Notes: generated from the letters alone by a model not told the origin. A stretch of 64,000 bases of DNA from Acetivibrio alkalicellulosi (GCA_008125075.1 VLTH01000002.1:1905451-1969450), one strand, 5' to 3'; positions 43,971-54,557 are shown, counted from the first letter of the stretch. A program made the numbers and translations.

Positions 43971-44008
43971 AAGAATTCAGAACATAGAATTTTAAGTTCT
44001 GAATTCTT
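43971..44008. terminator. Terminator after the DUF421-DUF4363 pair
   Basis: AAGAATTCAGAAC (43971-43983) and its perfect complement (43996-44008). It lies 8 bp after the DUF4363 stop, in the gap between convergent genes. The T-run is short, so it may act in either direction or as an RNA 3'-end stabiliser. Confidence 0.65.
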
Positions 44009-44086
44009 CTATCTATGGGAATGTGCACGTTTGCGCAAGCGAGAGCATATAACAAATAATATACACGTGCATTAAATCAAATGTTC

Positions 44087-45082
44087 TCAGAATAGAGATA
44101 TGATAAAAATAGTATAAAATACACCCCCAAGCACTAAAGGAACAGGACTTAATTTTTTTTTGTGTTCAATCCAAAAATATATTATGGCAGAAGATAGAAC
44201 TGCCATCACTGCACATGTTACAATATTGTGATTTAGTTTCCAGGGAGTTGCTAAAATACCAAGTGAAACAGGAATACAACTTTGAAATACCATAGCTCCT
44301 GTTATATTCCCTATAGCTAAAGTATCTTTTTTCTTACTTATCCATATTATACTGTTAAACTTTTCAGGAAGTTCTGTTACAATAGGTGTAACAATAAGAG
44401 AAAAAACAAAAATGGAGATACCTAGAGTTTTCGATGTGTCTTCTATGCTTGACACAAACATATGTGCTCCAAGTATTATTCCTAAAACAGCTATAACCAC
44501 CTGTAATAAAATAGTGTATATATTATTTTTAATATTTAAAATTTTTTCCATATACAATTTATTTAATCTATCCATAGTTATTCTATCTTCCTTAAGGGTA
44601 ATCATTATGTAGTAAATGTATAGAATAATTAAAAATATAGCAATTCCTCTTCTAACAACATACCATTTTACAAATGAAGCCAATATCCCCAAAGTATATG
44701 CAATAATAAAACAACTTATATCTCTACTAATAATACTATTATTAACACTCATTCTCATACCTGTTTTTCTTTTAAACCAAAAAATAAATACACTTATACC
44801 TGTAACAAAAAAAGCCAGTGTACTAAGCATAAATGGTGCTCCTAATATAGCCGCTATACCCATATCTATTGATTCTTTATTCTCTTTTAAAAAAAGAATA
44901 GTAATAATAGGAACCATTGTTTCGGGTATACATGTTCCAACAGCAGAAAAGATACTCCCTACAGCCCCATCACCCAACTTAAGATTTTTACCAAGCCATT
45001 CTATACCATTAGTAAATAATTCACAGCTAATTAATATTAAAATAAGGCTTATAGCTATCCATATTATATTAAACCATATCAT
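44087..45082 (-). CDS. Sodium/calcium exchanger-family (CaCA) membrane antiporter
   Basis: 331 residues and about ten transmembrane helices in two inverted halves. Alpha-1 repeat: GAVGSIFSAVGTCIPETMVP; alpha-2 repeat: SLIVTPIVTELPEKFNS, each with the ion-binding acidic residue (PET, TELPE). It moves Ca2+ or another cation out in exchange for Na+ or H+. Alone between a convergent gene and the tRNA region. Substrate ion not certain. Confidence 0.88.
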   Translation of the reverse strand: MIWFNIIWIAISLILILISCELFTNGIEWLGKNLKLGDGAVGSIFSAVGTCIPETMVPIITILFLKENKESIDMGIAAILGAPFMLSTLAFFVTGISVFIFWFKRKTGMRMSVNNSIISRDISCFIIAYTLGILASFVKWYVVRRGIAIFLIILYIYYIMITLKEDRITMDRLNKLYMEKILNIKNNIYTILLQVVIAVLGIILGAHMFVSSIEDTSKTLGISIFVFSLIVTPIVTELPEKFNSIIWISKKKDTLAIGNITGAMVFQSCIPVSLGILATPWKLNHNIVTCAVMAVLSSAIIYFWIEHKKKLSPVPLVLGGVFYTIFIISLF

Positions 45083-45261
45083 TTAAATCACACATTTTAA
45101 TATCCTTACGTATTTGTCTCTTACAAATTATATTAGGTAATACCTTTTAATATTATTATAATTGTAAATAAACATGGTTTGAGTTATATTTTTACTTAAT
45201 TTAGTTTTTTTTCTATTGACACATAATCCAACAACGTATAAAATAATTGTTGTATATTATT

Positions 45262-45338
45262 GGGCGATTAGCTCAGCTGGTTAGAGTACCACGTTGACAT
45301 CGTGGGGGTCGATGGTTCGAGTCCATTATCGCCCACCA
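45262..45338 (+). tRNA. tRNA-Val (anticodon GAC)
   Basis: 77 nt including the encoded CCA. Acceptor GGGCGAT pairs ATCGCCC; D arm GCTC...GAGT; anticodon stem CCACG/CGTGG with loop TTGACAT, so the anticodon is GAC; T arm GATGG-TTCGAGT-CCATT. Confidence 0.97.
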
Positions 45339-45406
45339 ATGATTAAATTTTTATTTTCTTCTTGCATTACATTACAAAATGATGTGGTGCAAGTTGCCCG
45401 TATTAT

Positions 45407-45436
45407 CAAGGGTTAATATGTTGCCCTTGTTTTTTT
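45407..45436 (+). terminator. Terminator downstream of tRNA-Val
   Basis: CAAGGG (45407-45412) and CCCTTG (45424-45429) followed by T7. It would end transcription from the tRNA before fabI. Confidence 0.7.
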
Positions 45437-45578
45437 ATAAGGAATGTCTAAAAAACTTCCACTTTTCACTGTGCCTATTTGGAATCAAATTAGGACTATA
45501 GTGGAATAGTAGTGGAATTTATATTTTGGGCATTCGTTAGTTAGTATTATAGAATAATAAACAAAGGAGTTGTATTAA

Positions 45579-46337
45579 ATGGGATCTTTACTTGCTAACA
45601 AAAATATTTTAGTTATGGGAGTAAGAAATAAGTGGAGCATAGCTTGGGGTATTGTAGAGTCTGCCCTTAAAGAAGGTGCAAATATTATAATTACATATCA
45701 AAGTGAAAGAGAAAAAAAAGGGGCATTAGAGCTTGGGGGGCATTCTACATTTCAGTGTGATATTTCTTCTGACCAAGACATTGACAACTTATTCCATGCT
45801 ATAAAAGAAAAATATGGAGTTATTCATGGTTTAGTTCATAGCATAGCTCATGCAAATACCGAAGATCTTCAAAATGACTTTATATATACTTCAAGAGAGG
45901 GATTTTCACATGCTCTTGATGTAAGTGCATATTCTCTTGTAGCAGTAAGTCGCAGAGCAAAGGATCTTATGTCAGAAGGCGGCAGCATTATCACTCTTAC
46001 ATACATGGGTTCTGAAAAAGTATTCCCTGGATACAACGTAATGGGTGTTGCTAAAGCAGCCCTTGAAGCAAGTGTGAGATATTTGGCACACGACCTTGGA
46101 CCTTTAGGAATTAGAGTAAATGCCATTTCAGCTGGACCTATAAAAACACTTTCTGCAAAGGGCGTTAAAGATTTTGGCAATATTTTAGACACAGTAGAAG
46201 TAAAGTCTCCATTAAGAAGAAATATAACACAAGATGATTTAGGAAAATCTTCACTTTATTTTCTAAGCGATTTGTCAAGTGGACTTACAGGAGAAGTAAT
46301 TCACATAGATAGTGGATTTCACATTATGGGTATATAA
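45579..46337 (+). CDS. fabI: Enoyl-[acyl-carrier-protein] reductase (NADH), FabI
   Basis: 252 residues, SDR fold. Reduces enoyl-ACP in the last step of fatty-acid elongation. The N-terminal nucleotide site reads ILVMGVRNKWSIAWGIV as in FabI rather than the TG-x3-GIG of other SDRs. The catalytic pair is Tyr-x6-Lys in GYNVMGVAKAALE, followed by RVNAISAGPIKTLSAKG. Standalone gene; its neighbours are unrelated and the usual fab cluster is not in the window. AAAGGAG is the ribosome site. Confidence 0.95.
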   Translation: MGSLLANKNILVMGVRNKWSIAWGIVESALKEGANIIITYQSEREKKGALELGGHSTFQCDISSDQDIDNLFHAIKEKYGVIHGLVHSIAHANTEDLQNDFIYTSREGFSHALDVSAYSLVAVSRRAKDLMSEGGSIITLTYMGSEKVFPGYNVMGVAKAALEASVRYLAHDLGPLGIRVNAISAGPIKTLSAKGVKDFGNILDTVEVKSPLRRNITQDDLGKSSLYFLSDLSSGLTGEVIHIDSGFHIMGI

Positions 46338-46340
46338 AAC

Positions 46341-46389
46341 AAGAGAAACTCCACCTTATAGAAGGTAGAGTCTTAGAATAAGATAAAAT
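46341..46389 (+). repeat. 49-bp palindromic repeat, copy 2
   Basis: Starts AAGAGAAACTCCACC and ends AAGATAAAAT; matches the minus strand of 9858-9906 except for about three bases. It begins 3 bp after the fabI stop, where its hairpin could also serve RNA 3'-end formation. Confidence 0.7.
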
Positions 46390-46391
46390 CG

Positions 46392-46411
46392 AGGGGCGTC
46401 ATGCCCCTTTG
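46392..46411 (+). terminator. Terminator of fabI
   Basis: AGGGGC-GTCAT-GCCCCT hairpin followed by a short TT run; just downstream of the 49-bp repeat. Confidence 0.55.
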
Positions 46412-46493
46412 CTATTAAGTCTTCACTGTTTCCAAGGCTTACCATTAAAAGGTATATTTTTATTGTTGTTTCTTAAAATACCACTCTTTGATA

Positions 46494-47372
46494 TTATTTA
46501 GCAAATACCTCAATAGCCTTGTTGATACATCTAATATTTACTGGTAAATAACATCCTTTTTCACCATCTATAGATAGTGCTATATTATCAGGACCTTTAA
46601 TGTTACAATTGTTAGTTTTGATTCTAATAACATTTTTGTTATGCAAATTATCATTTTTGATTACATTAAGAAAAACACCTACCAAATCAATATGATTACA
46701 GTTCTTTATTATTACAATATCCATAAGACCATCTGTATAATCTGCATCCTTAATAATATTATTAAATCCACCTGCTTGATTTCCATTTAAAACAAAGAAA
46801 AGAAGTACCTCTTCTTCAATAGTCTCATTTTCAGTCTCAAAAGACATTTTAAAAGACTTCATTCCGGTAACCTCGCTAAGAGCTTTAATGTAGTATGCAA
46901 AAGGACCAAAATTTCTTTTTAATTCCTTTTGAGTATTAAAGGATGCATCTACAAAAATACCTCCTGCAAAAGAGCTAAAGAAAAAAGAGTTATCATTAAC
47001 AATATTCACATCAACTTTTTTAGTACTCCCTGAGAGTATAATGTCAATGCACTCATCTAATGCAGAAGGAATTTTTAATATTGAAGCAAAATCATTACAC
47101 GTGCCTGATGGTATTAATCCCATTGGTAATTTTTTATCTTGATTTAAAATGATATTACCAATTAAATTAACAGTACCATCTCCTCCAGAAGCTATAACAA
47201 ACTTATAGTCACTTTCTTTTATCAAACTGTACAGATTTTTTTCCTTTTCATTTATTCTATATGGTTGAATCAAAATGTTTTTTCTCTGAAATCTTTCAAC
47301 TATGTAATCAAGTTTGCCAGGCAAACCCTGATCTCCTGACTTTGGATTATAAACTAGAATTCCTCTGTCCAT
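46494..47372 (-). CDS. Diacylglycerol/lipid kinase, YegS/BmrU family
   Basis: 292 residues. DAGK catalytic domain with the nucleotide-binding ASGGDGTVN (about residues 61-69) and PSGTCNDFA motifs and a C-terminal beta-sandwich with ALSIDGE. It phosphorylates diacylglycerol or related lipids at the membrane. It follows glgD by 31 bp on the same strand, perhaps by chance. Specific lipid not known. Confidence 0.9.
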   Translation of the reverse strand: MDRGILVYNPKSGDQGLPGKLDYIVERFQRKNILIQPYRINEKEKNLYSLIKESDYKFVIASGGDGTVNLIGNIILNQDKKLPMGLIPSGTCNDFASILKIPSALDECIDIILSGSTKKVDVNIVNDNSFFFSSFAGGIFVDASFNTQKELKRNFGPFAYYIKALSEVTGMKSFKMSFETENETIEEEVLLFFVLNGNQAGGFNNIIKDADYTDGLMDIVIIKNCNHIDLVGVFLNVIKNDNLHNKNVIRIKTNNCNIKGPDNIALSIDGEKGCYLPVNIRCINKAIEVFAK

Positions 47373-47403
47373 ATTTATTCTACCTTTCCATCTCCCCTAA
47401 TAT

Positions 47404-48525
47404 TTATACCACTGTATTTTTGCTTATTATGACAGGAAAAGTAGTAGTTCCTTCAAGGTTTATTCCCTTTGTAATTATTACGCCCTTATCTATTATTAAG
47501 TGGTTTATTTTTACTTCCTCATCAACAATAGAACCTTGCATTATAATGCTATTTTTAACTACTGATCCCTTCTTAATTGTGACACCTCTAAATAGTACCG
47601 AATTTTCTACTTCACCTTCAACAATACATCCATCTGCAACTATTGAGTTTTTTACTATTGCTTCCTCATTATATTTTGCAGGAGGCTCATCTTTTACTTT
47701 TGTGTAAACTCTTCCGTGCTGTTCGAAAAGCTGATGTCTTATTTGTGGATTTAACATCTCCATATTTATTCTATAGTATGCATTAATTGTACTTATATTT
47801 CTCCAATAACCTTCAAATTCATAACCATAAATATTTAATACATTAAGCTTGTTTATAAGTACATCTTTTACAAAATCATATTTACCATGTGATGCACATT
47901 CTTCTAAAAGTGATATTAAAAGCTCTCGTTTTAATATATATATACCCATTGAACATATTGCTGATGTGGGACTTTTATGCTTTTCTTTAAAATCCACAAC
48001 TTTTTCTTGTTCATCTACCTTCATAACACCCATATACTGTAGCTCTTCTTCAGGAAAATCGCCCATATTTCTATAAACAATTGTTATATCAGCATTTTTT
48101 TCAACATGATAATCAAGGATTTTATCAAACATCATTTTATAGACACAATTTCCCTGCGCAACAATAACGTATTCTTCAAAACTACGCTTTAAAAAAGTAA
48201 TGTTGTGATACATAGCATCTGCACTTCCCTGATACCATCCCGAATGCTCTCCTGAAAGGTATGGTGGAAATACAAATAGTCCATCATTTCTTCTGTCTAA
48301 ATCCCACTCCTTTCCTGAACCTAAATGATCCATCAAAGAACGAAAGCTATATTGAGTGAGAACTCCAATATTAGTAATACCTGAATTGACCATATTAGAC
48401 AAAACAAAATCTATCATTCTGTATTTTCCACCTACAGGAACAGCAGTACTAGAACGCAATTCAGCCAATTCTTTAAGCCTGTCATTTTTGCCTCCTGTAA
48501 GAATTATTCCCATTGTACTTTTCAT
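47404..48525 (-). CDS. glgD: Glucose-1-phosphate adenylyltransferase subunit GlgD
   Basis: 373 residues. Nucleotidyltransferase fold followed by a left-handed beta-helix. The N-terminal [19 protein letters not shown] keeps the general shape of GlgC but lacks the catalytic G-G-x-G-x-R-L form, as is normal for GlgD, which acts as a regulatory partner of GlgC in Firmicutes. It overlaps the glgC stop by 4 bp (TGA/ATG). Confidence 0.93.
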   Translation of the reverse strand: MKSTMGIILTGGKNDRLKELAELRSSTAVPVGGKYRMIDFVLSNMVNSGITNIGVLTQYSFRSLMDHLGSGKEWDLDRRNDGLFVFPPYLSGEHSGWYQGSADAMYHNITFLKRSFEEYVIVAQGNCVYKMMFDKILDYHVEKNADITIVYRNMGDFPEEELQYMGVMKVDEQEKVVDFKEKHKSPTSAICSMGIYILKRELLISLLEECASHGKYDFVKDVLINKLNVLNIYGYEFEGYWRNISTINAYYRINMEMLNPQIRHQLFEQHGRVYTKVKDEPPAKYNEEAIVKNSIVADGCIVEGEVENSVLFRGVTIKKGSVVKNSIIMQGSIVDEEVKINHLIIDKGVIITKGINLEGTTTFPVIISKNTVV

Positions 48526-49802
48526 TCACACTCTCCTCCCTTTAATATGCTTTTTCCAGATTCAATATTTGTTGCACAAAAATCACTAGCTTCAACATGG
48601 GAATCAACAACAACATTCTTTCCAATTTTAGTATTGTCAGGTACGACAGCATTTTCACCAACTACTGATATACCTGAATAGTATATGGAGGGCTTGTGTT
48701 CATTTGGAATATTATCACCTATACCAAGTTTAACATTTGAACCAATTTTCACACCTTCACCTGTTATACACTGTTTTATAATACTGTTAGATCCAATGAC
48801 AGAGTCGGTCATAATTATTGAGTCTTCAACCTCTGCATCTTTATCTATGTAAACTCCTGGGAAAATTACTGAGTTTTTTACCTTTCCATAAATCATACAT
48901 CCTTCTGCTATAATAGATTTTTTCACGCTTCCTTCTGGTGCAATATAATGGGCGCATTTTAAATGATTGGAGGTATATATTTTCCATGCAGGATCAAAAA
49001 GGTTGAACTCTGGTACTCTGCTAATTAAATCCATATTAGATTCCCAATATGCCTGAATGGTTCCTACATCTCTCCAGTATCCACTAAACTGGTAAGCCCA
49101 CATACTTTTTCCTTCGTTAAGCATCATAGGAATTATATTTTTACCAAAGTCATGACTGGAATTTATATTCTCATCATCTCTTATAAGGTATTCTCTTAAA
49201 GCTTCCCACGTAAATATATAAACTCCCATAGAAGCAAGATTACTTTTTGGCTTTTGAGGTTTTTCATCAAATTCAAATATCTGTCCACTTTCATGAGTAT
49301 TCATAATCCCATATCTGCTTGCCTCTTCCCATGGAACATTTATTACTGAAATTGTAGCATCTGCATTGTTTTCCTTGTGAAAATCAAGCATTTTTGAGTA
49401 ATTCATCTTATAAATATGATCACCTGATAAAATAATTACATATTTTGGCGAATGTTTGTCTACATAATGAATGTTTTGAAAAACAGCATTAGCAGTCCCT
49501 TTATACCACTCTCCTATTTCAGCTTTAAGATATGGTGATAATATGGTAATTCCTCCATTAATTCTATCCATATCCCATGGTTTACCAATACCAATATGAG
49601 CATTTAGTTCAAGTGGTTGGTATTGAGTAAGTACACCAACCGTATCAATATCAGAATTAATACAATTACTTAAAGAAAAATCAATTATTCGGTATTTTGC
49701 TCCATACAAAACTGCTGGTTTAGCAATATTCTTAGTCAGTACACCCAACCTTGAGCCCTGCCCTCCTGCCAGCAACAATGCAAGAATCTCCTTATTTTGC
49801 AT
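48522..49802 (-). CDS. glgC: Glucose-1-phosphate adenylyltransferase catalytic subunit GlgC
   Basis: 426 residues. Makes ADP-glucose for glycogen from glucose-1-phosphate and ATP. Catalytic N-terminus [20 protein letters not shown], sugar-binding [13 protein letters not shown] and FEFDEKP, and a C-terminal left-handed beta-helix. Translationally coupled to glgD. Ribosome site GGTGGGGGG. Confidence 0.96.
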   Translation of the reverse strand: MQNKEILALLLAGGQGSRLGVLTKNIAKPAVLYGAKYRIIDFSLSNCINSDIDTVGVLTQYQPLELNAHIGIGKPWDMDRINGGITILSPYLKAEIGEWYKGTANAVFQNIHYVDKHSPKYVIILSGDHIYKMNYSKMLDFHKENNADATISVINVPWEEASRYGIMNTHESGQIFEFDEKPQKPKSNLASMGVYIFTWEALREYLIRDDENINSSHDFGKNIIPMMLNEGKSMWAYQFSGYWRDVGTIQAYWESNMDLISRVPEFNLFDPAWKIYTSNHLKCAHYIAPEGSVKKSIIAEGCMIYGKVKNSVIFPGVYIDKDAEVEDSIIMTDSVIGSNSIIKQCITGEGVKIGSNVKLGIGDNIPNEHKPSIYYSGISVVGENAVVPDNTKIGKNVVVDSHVEASDFCATNIESGKSILKGGECE

Positions 49803-50088
49803 TAAATCCCCCCACCTTGATTAAGTATAATTAATATATTCTATATTGTCTTGTTTAATCCTTTAAAATAACTATAATTTATTAAGAATTATAAATACTT
49901 ATAATTTTATTAATAAAAAATCAAAATTATATGTTAAAGATAAATAATAAATGTTATAATGTAAGTGTGTGAAATTCTTTAATTTATAATACATGGTTTT
50001 ATAAGCTTTACCAGAAGTACTTTTTGTAGTTTTTTAATATTGTACAAAAGTATATCTACAAACTTCTATAATATTGGAGTGATAAATA

Positions 50089-50712
50089 ATGGAATTGAAA
50101 GTTGGAGATCTAGTATCTATTCGTCATTTCTCCGGAACAAAGCTATTTAAAAGTCTTGTACTTGAATTAAACAGTGATACAATTTTGGTTAAGCTTATTG
50201 AAGACATCACTCTTCTAAATTGTTCAATTGGAGATCCGATAGTACTTGGATATGAGTTAGAAGATGAAGTCTATATATCTAGTTGCACTTTATTACAACT
50301 GGATAAAGCTCAAAATGCTTTGAAAATAAAAATTGATAGTGTTGAATCTACAACAAATAAAAGACTATTTGTCAGATTCCCTGTCTCTATTTATGCAGAA
50401 GCAAAAATTGGGGAATCTCAAAAAAAACACCTTGCAATTGTAAAAAACATTAGTTTTAACGGCATGATGATTCATTCTAAAAATGATTTTCCACTATATC
50501 AAGAACTTAAATTTGATATTCATGCAGGAGTTACCATAAATATAAAAGCCATTATTATAAGAAAAGCAAAAGATACTCATAACTTTGAATATGGATTAAA
50601 AATAATTTACACTGACATCCATACTCCTAATTTATTGAAAAAATATCTTATACTTTTAAAGAAAGAACAAGAAGAGTTTATAAAAAAATTCAAAGATACT
50701 AAGGAAAGCTAA
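50089..50712 (+). CDS. PilZ-domain protein (c-di-GMP binding), YcgR-like
   Basis: 207 residues: an N-terminal YcgR-N-like beta-barrel (1-95) and a C-terminal PilZ domain (about 100-205) with RLFVRFPVS (the R-x3-R site) and NISFNG (the N/D-x-S-x2-G motif), so c-di-GMP binding is expected. Paralogue of 54797-55414, which shares the start VGDLVSIRHFSG/PGDVVTIRHYSG. Single gene followed by its own terminator. Confidence 0.88.
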   Translation: MELKVGDLVSIRHFSGTKLFKSLVLELNSDTILVKLIEDITLLNCSIGDPIVLGYELEDEVYISSCTLLQLDKAQNALKIKIDSVESTTNKRLFVRFPVSIYAEAKIGESQKKHLAIVKNISFNGMMIHSKNDFPLYQELKFDIHAGVTINIKAIIIRKAKDTHNFEYGLKIIYTDIHTPNLLKKYLILLKKEQEEFIKKFKDTKES

Positions 50713-50741
50713 CATAATGATACTTTTATAAAACATCTAGG

Positions 50742-50784
50742 ATTCAGAATTCAAGAGTATTTAAACTCTACTTGAATTCTGAAT
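50742..50784 (+). terminator. Terminator after the PilZ gene
   Basis: ATTCAGAATTCAAG (50742-50755) and its perfect complement (50771-50784), then TCTTTT. Similar in core sequence (TTCAGAATTC) to the terminator at 43971-44008. Confidence 0.8.
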
Positions 50785-50809
50785 TCTTTTACAAGCTTCC
50801 CTTTGTTTT

Positions 50810-50871
50810 AGGGTGCATATTGTTAAGTGTAGAAAACATGGAAGAAATATTGTAAAACAAGTTGTAGAGAC
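50810..50871 (+). repeat. Dispersed intergenic repeat, copy 4 (diverged)
   Basis: AGGGTGCATATTGTTAAGTG, then GAAGAAATATTG and AAACAAGTTG, between the convergent PilZ and ribH genes. Several mismatches to the consensus. Confidence 0.5.
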
Positions 50872-51336
50872 TTACAGCACCTTCATTAAATTTGCCATTT
50901 CTATAGCTGTAACTGCCGCCTCATAGCCTTTATTTCCTGCCTTTGTACCTGATCTTTCAATAGCTTGTTCTATAGTGTCCGTTGTCAAAACTCCAAAAAT
51001 CACTGGCACGCTTTCATCTAAAGAAACCTTTGCTATTCCCTTTGTCATTTCTGATGAAACATAATCAAAATGAGGAGTAGATCCTCTTATAACTGCCCCC
51101 ACGCATATAATAGCATCATAGCTTTTAGACTTTGCCATTTTTTGAGCTATCAGAGGAATTTCAAAAGCACCTGGTACCCATGATATTTCAATATCCTTTT
51201 CTTCTGCTCCATGTCTAATAAGTCCGTCTATCACTCCGCCTAAAAGCTTACTACTAATAAATTCGTTAAATCTACCAATTACTACTCCAAATTTTAAACC
51301 TGTAGCTATTAAATTGCCTTGATTTGATTTAATCAT
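50872..51336 (-). CDS. ribH: 6,7-dimethyl-8-ribityllumazine synthase
   Basis: 154 residues from the ATG at 51336 (AAGGAGGA, seven bases). The longer frame from 51399 runs back into a dispersed repeat and is not real. Makes lumazine from the RibB product and the RibD product. Typical motifs: [41 protein letters not shown] and the catalytic His in the last, and NKGYEAA. Last gene of the ribDEBAH operon. Confidence 0.96.
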   Translation of the reverse strand: MIKSNQGNLIATGLKFGVVIGRFNEFISSKLLGGVIDGLIRHGAEEKDIEISWVPGAFEIPLIAQKMAKSKSYDAIICVGAVIRGSTPHFDYVSSEMTKGIAKVSLDESVPVIFGVLTTDTIEQAIERSGTKAGNKGYEAAVTAIEMANLMKVL

Positions 51337-51390
51337 ATATTTTTCCTCCTTATGTAAAATCATATTTTTATTATTTTTTCTAAACTCATT

Positions 51391-51472
51391 AGGGTGCATA
51401 TTATTTACTGGTTATAGACTGCGAAACTTAAGTTTGTGGAATATTTTTCTTCACATTTATCAAATACACTCA
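51391..51472 (-). repeat. Dispersed intergenic repeat, copy 5 (inverted)
   Basis: Reverse copy at about 51417-51471: on the minus strand GATAAATGTGAAGAAAAATA, TTCCACAAACTTAAGTTTCG, CAGTCT. An outer plus-strand AGGGTGCATATTATTTACTG (51391-51410) gives a partial inverted pair. It separates ribH from ribBA. Confidence 0.7.
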
Positions 51473-52690
51473 TTACAAATCTTTAATATCAAACCCTCTT
51501 AATAAATGTCCCATTTTTTCTTTTTTTGTGCGCAAATAAAATTCATTGACTTCGTTTTCCTTAATTTGAAGTGGAACTCTATCAACAATTTCTAAACCAT
51601 GTCCACTTAATCCCACCAATTTTTTAGGGTTATTTGTCAGAAGTTTTATTTTCTTAATTCCCAAATCACTAAGAATCTGCGCCCCAATTCCATATTCTCT
51701 TAAATCAGGTGGAAAGCCCAAAAGCACATTTGCCTCTACAGTATCCTTTCCCTTGTCTTGAAGCTCATATGCCCTTATCTTGTTTACAAGTCCGATACCT
51801 CTTCCCTCTTGACGCATATAGAGAAGTACTCCTCTTCCCTCCTCTTCTATCATTCTTAAGGCCGCATGAAGCTGATCCCCACAATCACACCTTAAAGAAT
51901 GAAAAGCATCTCCCGTTAAACATTCTGAATGGACTCTAACTAAGACAGCTTCGCTGATATTTGAAACATCGCCTTTAACCATTGCAACATGGTGCTCACC
52001 ATTTATTATATTCTCAAAAGCAACTATTTTAAACTGTCCATAACCAGAAGGCATTTTTGCTTCTGCAGCTTTTTTTATAAGCTTCTCAGTATTTTTCCTA
52101 TAACTAATAAGATCTGCAATTGTAATAATTTTAAGATTGTGTTTCTTTACATAATCCATTAACTCAGGTGCCCTTGCCATAGTTCCGTCTTCGTTCATTA
52201 TTTCACATATAACTCCTACAGGAAAAAAACCAGCCATTTTAGCTAAATCGACAGCAGCCTCCGTATGTCCTGAGCGCTTTAAAACGCCCCCTTCCATTGC
52301 AATTAATGGGAAAACATGTCCTGGTCTTAAAAAATCTTCAGCCTTTGAATTCATATTGGCAAGTTCTTTTATTGTATTAGCTCTCTCAAAAGCAGAAATA
52401 CCTGTGGTTGAATTTTTATGATCTACTGTAACGGTAAAGGCAGTTTTCATGTATTCCCTATTTTCTTCAACCATTAAATCAAGATTCAGCTCTCTTGCCC
52501 TTTTCTCTGCCATAGGTGCACAAATCATCCCTCTTCCATAAGCTGCCATAAAATTAATGCTTTCAGGGGTGACCATTTGTGCGGCCATTATTAAATCCCC
52601 TTCGTTTTCCCTATCCTCATCATCAATTACCACTATCATTTTACCTTGTTTTATATCTTCTAATGCCTCTTCAATTGAATTAAACTTCAT
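51473..52690 (-). CDS. ribBA: Bifunctional DHBP synthase / GTP cyclohydrolase II
   Basis: 405 residues. RibB part (1-200): [11 protein letters not shown] metal site, RPGHVFPL and [10 protein letters not shown], converting ribulose-5-phosphate to dihydroxybutanone phosphate. RibA part (about 205-400): Zn site C-x10-C-x-C in [29 protein letters not shown] and the LLTNNPKK motif, opening GTP. Together they supply both precursors of riboflavin. It follows ribE by 21 bp. Confidence 0.97.
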   Translation of the reverse strand: MKFNSIEEALEDIKQGKMIVVIDDEDRENEGDLIMAAQMVTPESINFMAAYGRGMICAPMAEKRARELNLDLMVEENREYMKTAFTVTVDHKNSTTGISAFERANTIKELANMNSKAEDFLRPGHVFPLIAMEGGVLKRSGHTEAAVDLAKMAGFFPVGVICEIMNEDGTMARAPELMDYVKKHNLKIITIADLISYRKNTEKLIKKAAEAKMPSGYGQFKIVAFENIINGEHHVAMVKGDVSNISEAVLVRVHSECLTGDAFHSLRCDCGDQLHAALRMIEEEGRGVLLYMRQEGRGIGLVNKIRAYELQDKGKDTVEANVLLGFPPDLREYGIGAQILSDLGIKKIKLLTNNPKKLVGLSGHGLEIVDRVPLQIKENEVNEFYLRTKKEKMGHLLRGFDIKDL

Positions 52691-52711
52691 ACTACGTACC
52701 TCCCTTCTTTC

Positions 52712-53371
52712 TTATGCAAAACCATTTTCCTTCAAAAAAAGCATATCTAATTCTTTTTTCGGGGTATTACTATTATCTTCATTTCTGCCATATACCAGCT
52801 TTTCAATGTATTTAGCCAGCATATCACACTCTATATTTATTTTATCTCCAACTTTTTTTTCATTAAGAGTAGTTACTTGTGCCGTAAGTGGTATCAGTGA
52901 AACTCTAAAACACTTTTCATCTATATAAGAAACCGTCAGACTAGTTCCATCTAATGCAACAGATCCCTTTAAAACAATATATTTTAAAACTTGACAATGA
53001 GCTGTAATCTCAATCCATATTGCATTATCTTCTTCAATTCTGTCAGATACTATTCCAGTTCCATCTACATGTCCACTTACAATGTGCCCATCTAAACGAT
53101 CCCCTAATTTTAAAGCCCTTTCAAGATTCACGGTTTCTCCAACTCTTAAGCTTCCCAAATTTGTCTTCCTCATTGTCTCAGGCATAACATCGGCAGTAAA
53201 ACCAGTGCCCAAAAGGCTTGTAACAGTTAAACATATACCATTTACGGCAATACTGTCACCAACCTTTACATCGTCCATTATCTTTACACATTTCACTGTT
53301 AGTTTAATGGACATTCTTCCCTGTATTATTTCCTTTACAACCCCTTTTTCTTCAATAATACCTGTAAACAT
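52712..53371 (-). CDS. ribE: Riboflavin synthase, alpha chain
   Basis: 219 residues: two tandem lumazine-binding beta-barrels. First: MFTGIIEEKGVV with VGDSIAVNGICLTV; second: GHIVSGHVDGTG with GSVALDGTSLTV. It dismutates two lumazine molecules to riboflavin. 16 bp after ribD. The C-terminal tail (RNEDNSNTPKKELDMLF) is longer than average. Confidence 0.96.
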   Translation of the reverse strand: MFTGIIEEKGVVKEIIQGRMSIKLTVKCVKIMDDVKVGDSIAVNGICLTVTSLLGTGFTADVMPETMRKTNLGSLRVGETVNLERALKLGDRLDGHIVSGHVDGTGIVSDRIEEDNAIWIEITAHCQVLKYIVLKGSVALDGTSLTVSYIDEKCFRVSLIPLTAQVTTLNEKKVGDKINIECDMLAKYIEKLVYGRNEDNSNTPKKELDMLFLKENGFA

Positions 53372-53387
53372 AAACTTCTCCTTATTC

Positions 53388-54488
53388 TTAAGGTTTATCT
53401 ACTATATAACCTTCGATTAAAAAATCTTTCCCAAATCTACTCATTTCAACATTGTCTAGCTCAACAGCATTTTTCATAAGCTCTATCCCAATTCCCTCAA
53501 CAGGCGTAATTGCATCCTTTCCTCCAATAATTTTAGGAGCTATAAACATCATAACTTTATCTACTATCTTGCATTGTATAGCAGAACTATTTAAGCTCCC
53601 GCCACCTTCTAAAAGTATGCTGTCAATTTCCATATTGTACAGCTCATCCATCAATTGCTTTAAATCAACACATTCCCCTTCTGTTTTAATTATTTTTATT
53701 CCCTTTTGATGTAAATACTTTTCTTTTTCCTTATCAATTAATTTAGTAGTGGCTAAAATAGTTGGTGCTTTTGAGTCACAATTAATTACATTGCTGTTTT
53801 CAGGAATTGTGCCTCTACTATCAACAATAATCCTTATAGGATCTTTACCTTCCTCACCATCAATACGCGTTGTAAGAAGTGGATTATCTTTAAGAATAGT
53901 ATTTAAACCAACCATTATTGCACAGACTCTATCTCTAACCCTATGGACATGATGTCTTGCTTCCTTTCCTGTAATCCATTTTGAGTCTCCTTTATAGGAT
54001 GCAATCTTACCATCTAATGTCATTGCTGTTTTCATAATCACAAAGGGTTTTTTTCTAACCACATACTTTATAAATATTTCGTTTAATTTTAGTGCTTCTT
54101 CCTCTAAAACCCCTACCTCAACTTCTATACCTGCATCTTTTAGTATTTCAATTCCTTTTCCTGACACTTTAGGATTAGGGTCTATCATTGCAACAACAAC
54201 CTTTTTTATCCCTGCCTCTATAATAGCCTTAGTACAAGGTGGAGTCCTTCCATAATGGGAGCATGGCTCTAAATTAACATAAAGGGTTCCGCCTTCTACA
54301 CTGGAATTAGCATTATTTATTGCTGCAACCTCAGCATGAGCACAACCTAAAACCTCATGAAAACCTTCGGACACTACATTATCATTCTTTACTATAACAG
54401 CTCCCACAAGAGGATTTGGATTGGTTTTTCCCCAACCCAATTTCGCTAATTCAATAGCTTTTTTCATAAAAAAGTCATTTTTACTCAA
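53388..54488 (-). CDS. ribD: Bifunctional riboflavin deaminase/reductase RibD
   Basis: 366 residues from a TTG at 54488 (MSKNDFFMKKAIELAKLG). The homologous start and GGTGAT just upstream favour it; ATG at 54500 is the alternative, and the frame open to 54560 runs into the riboswitch terminator. Deaminase domain with Zn site CAHAEVAAI and EPCSHYGRTPPCTKAI; reductase domain with KTAMTLDGKIA and LEGGGSLNSS. First gene of the riboflavin operon, directly behind the FMN riboswitch. Confidence 0.93.
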   Translation of the reverse strand: MSKNDFFMKKAIELAKLGWGKTNPNPLVGAVIVKNDNVVSEGFHEVLGCAHAEVAAINNANSSVEGGTLYVNLEPCSHYGRTPPCTKAIIEAGIKKVVVAMIDPNPKVSGKGIEILKDAGIEVEVGVLEEEALKLNEIFIKYVVRKKPFVIMKTAMTLDGKIASYKGDSKWITGKEARHHVHRVRDRVCAIMVGLNTILKDNPLLTTRIDGEEGKDPIRIIVDSRGTIPENSNVINCDSKAPTILATTKLIDKEKEKYLHQKGIKIIKTEGECVDLKQLMDELYNMEIDSILLEGGGSLNSSAIQCKIVDKVMMFIAPKIIGGKDAITPVEGIGIELMKNAVELDNVEMSRFGKDFLIEGYIVDKP

Positions 54489-54557
54489 AACAATCACCAT
54501 TCTCTTATATTTAGATATTAAAGCCCTGTCATTTACTTGGGCTCCTAATAATCCCAT

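Noticed and set aside
43971-50784. Shared core TTCAGAATTC of two terminators (43971-44008 and 50742-50784) as a mobile repeat
   Set aside because: The similarity is limited to a short self-complementary core around an EcoRI-like palindrome and can arise by chance in terminators.
51337-51399. Longer N-terminus of ribH
   Set aside because: The added codons are the border of a dispersed repeat, and the ribosome site favours the ATG at 51336.
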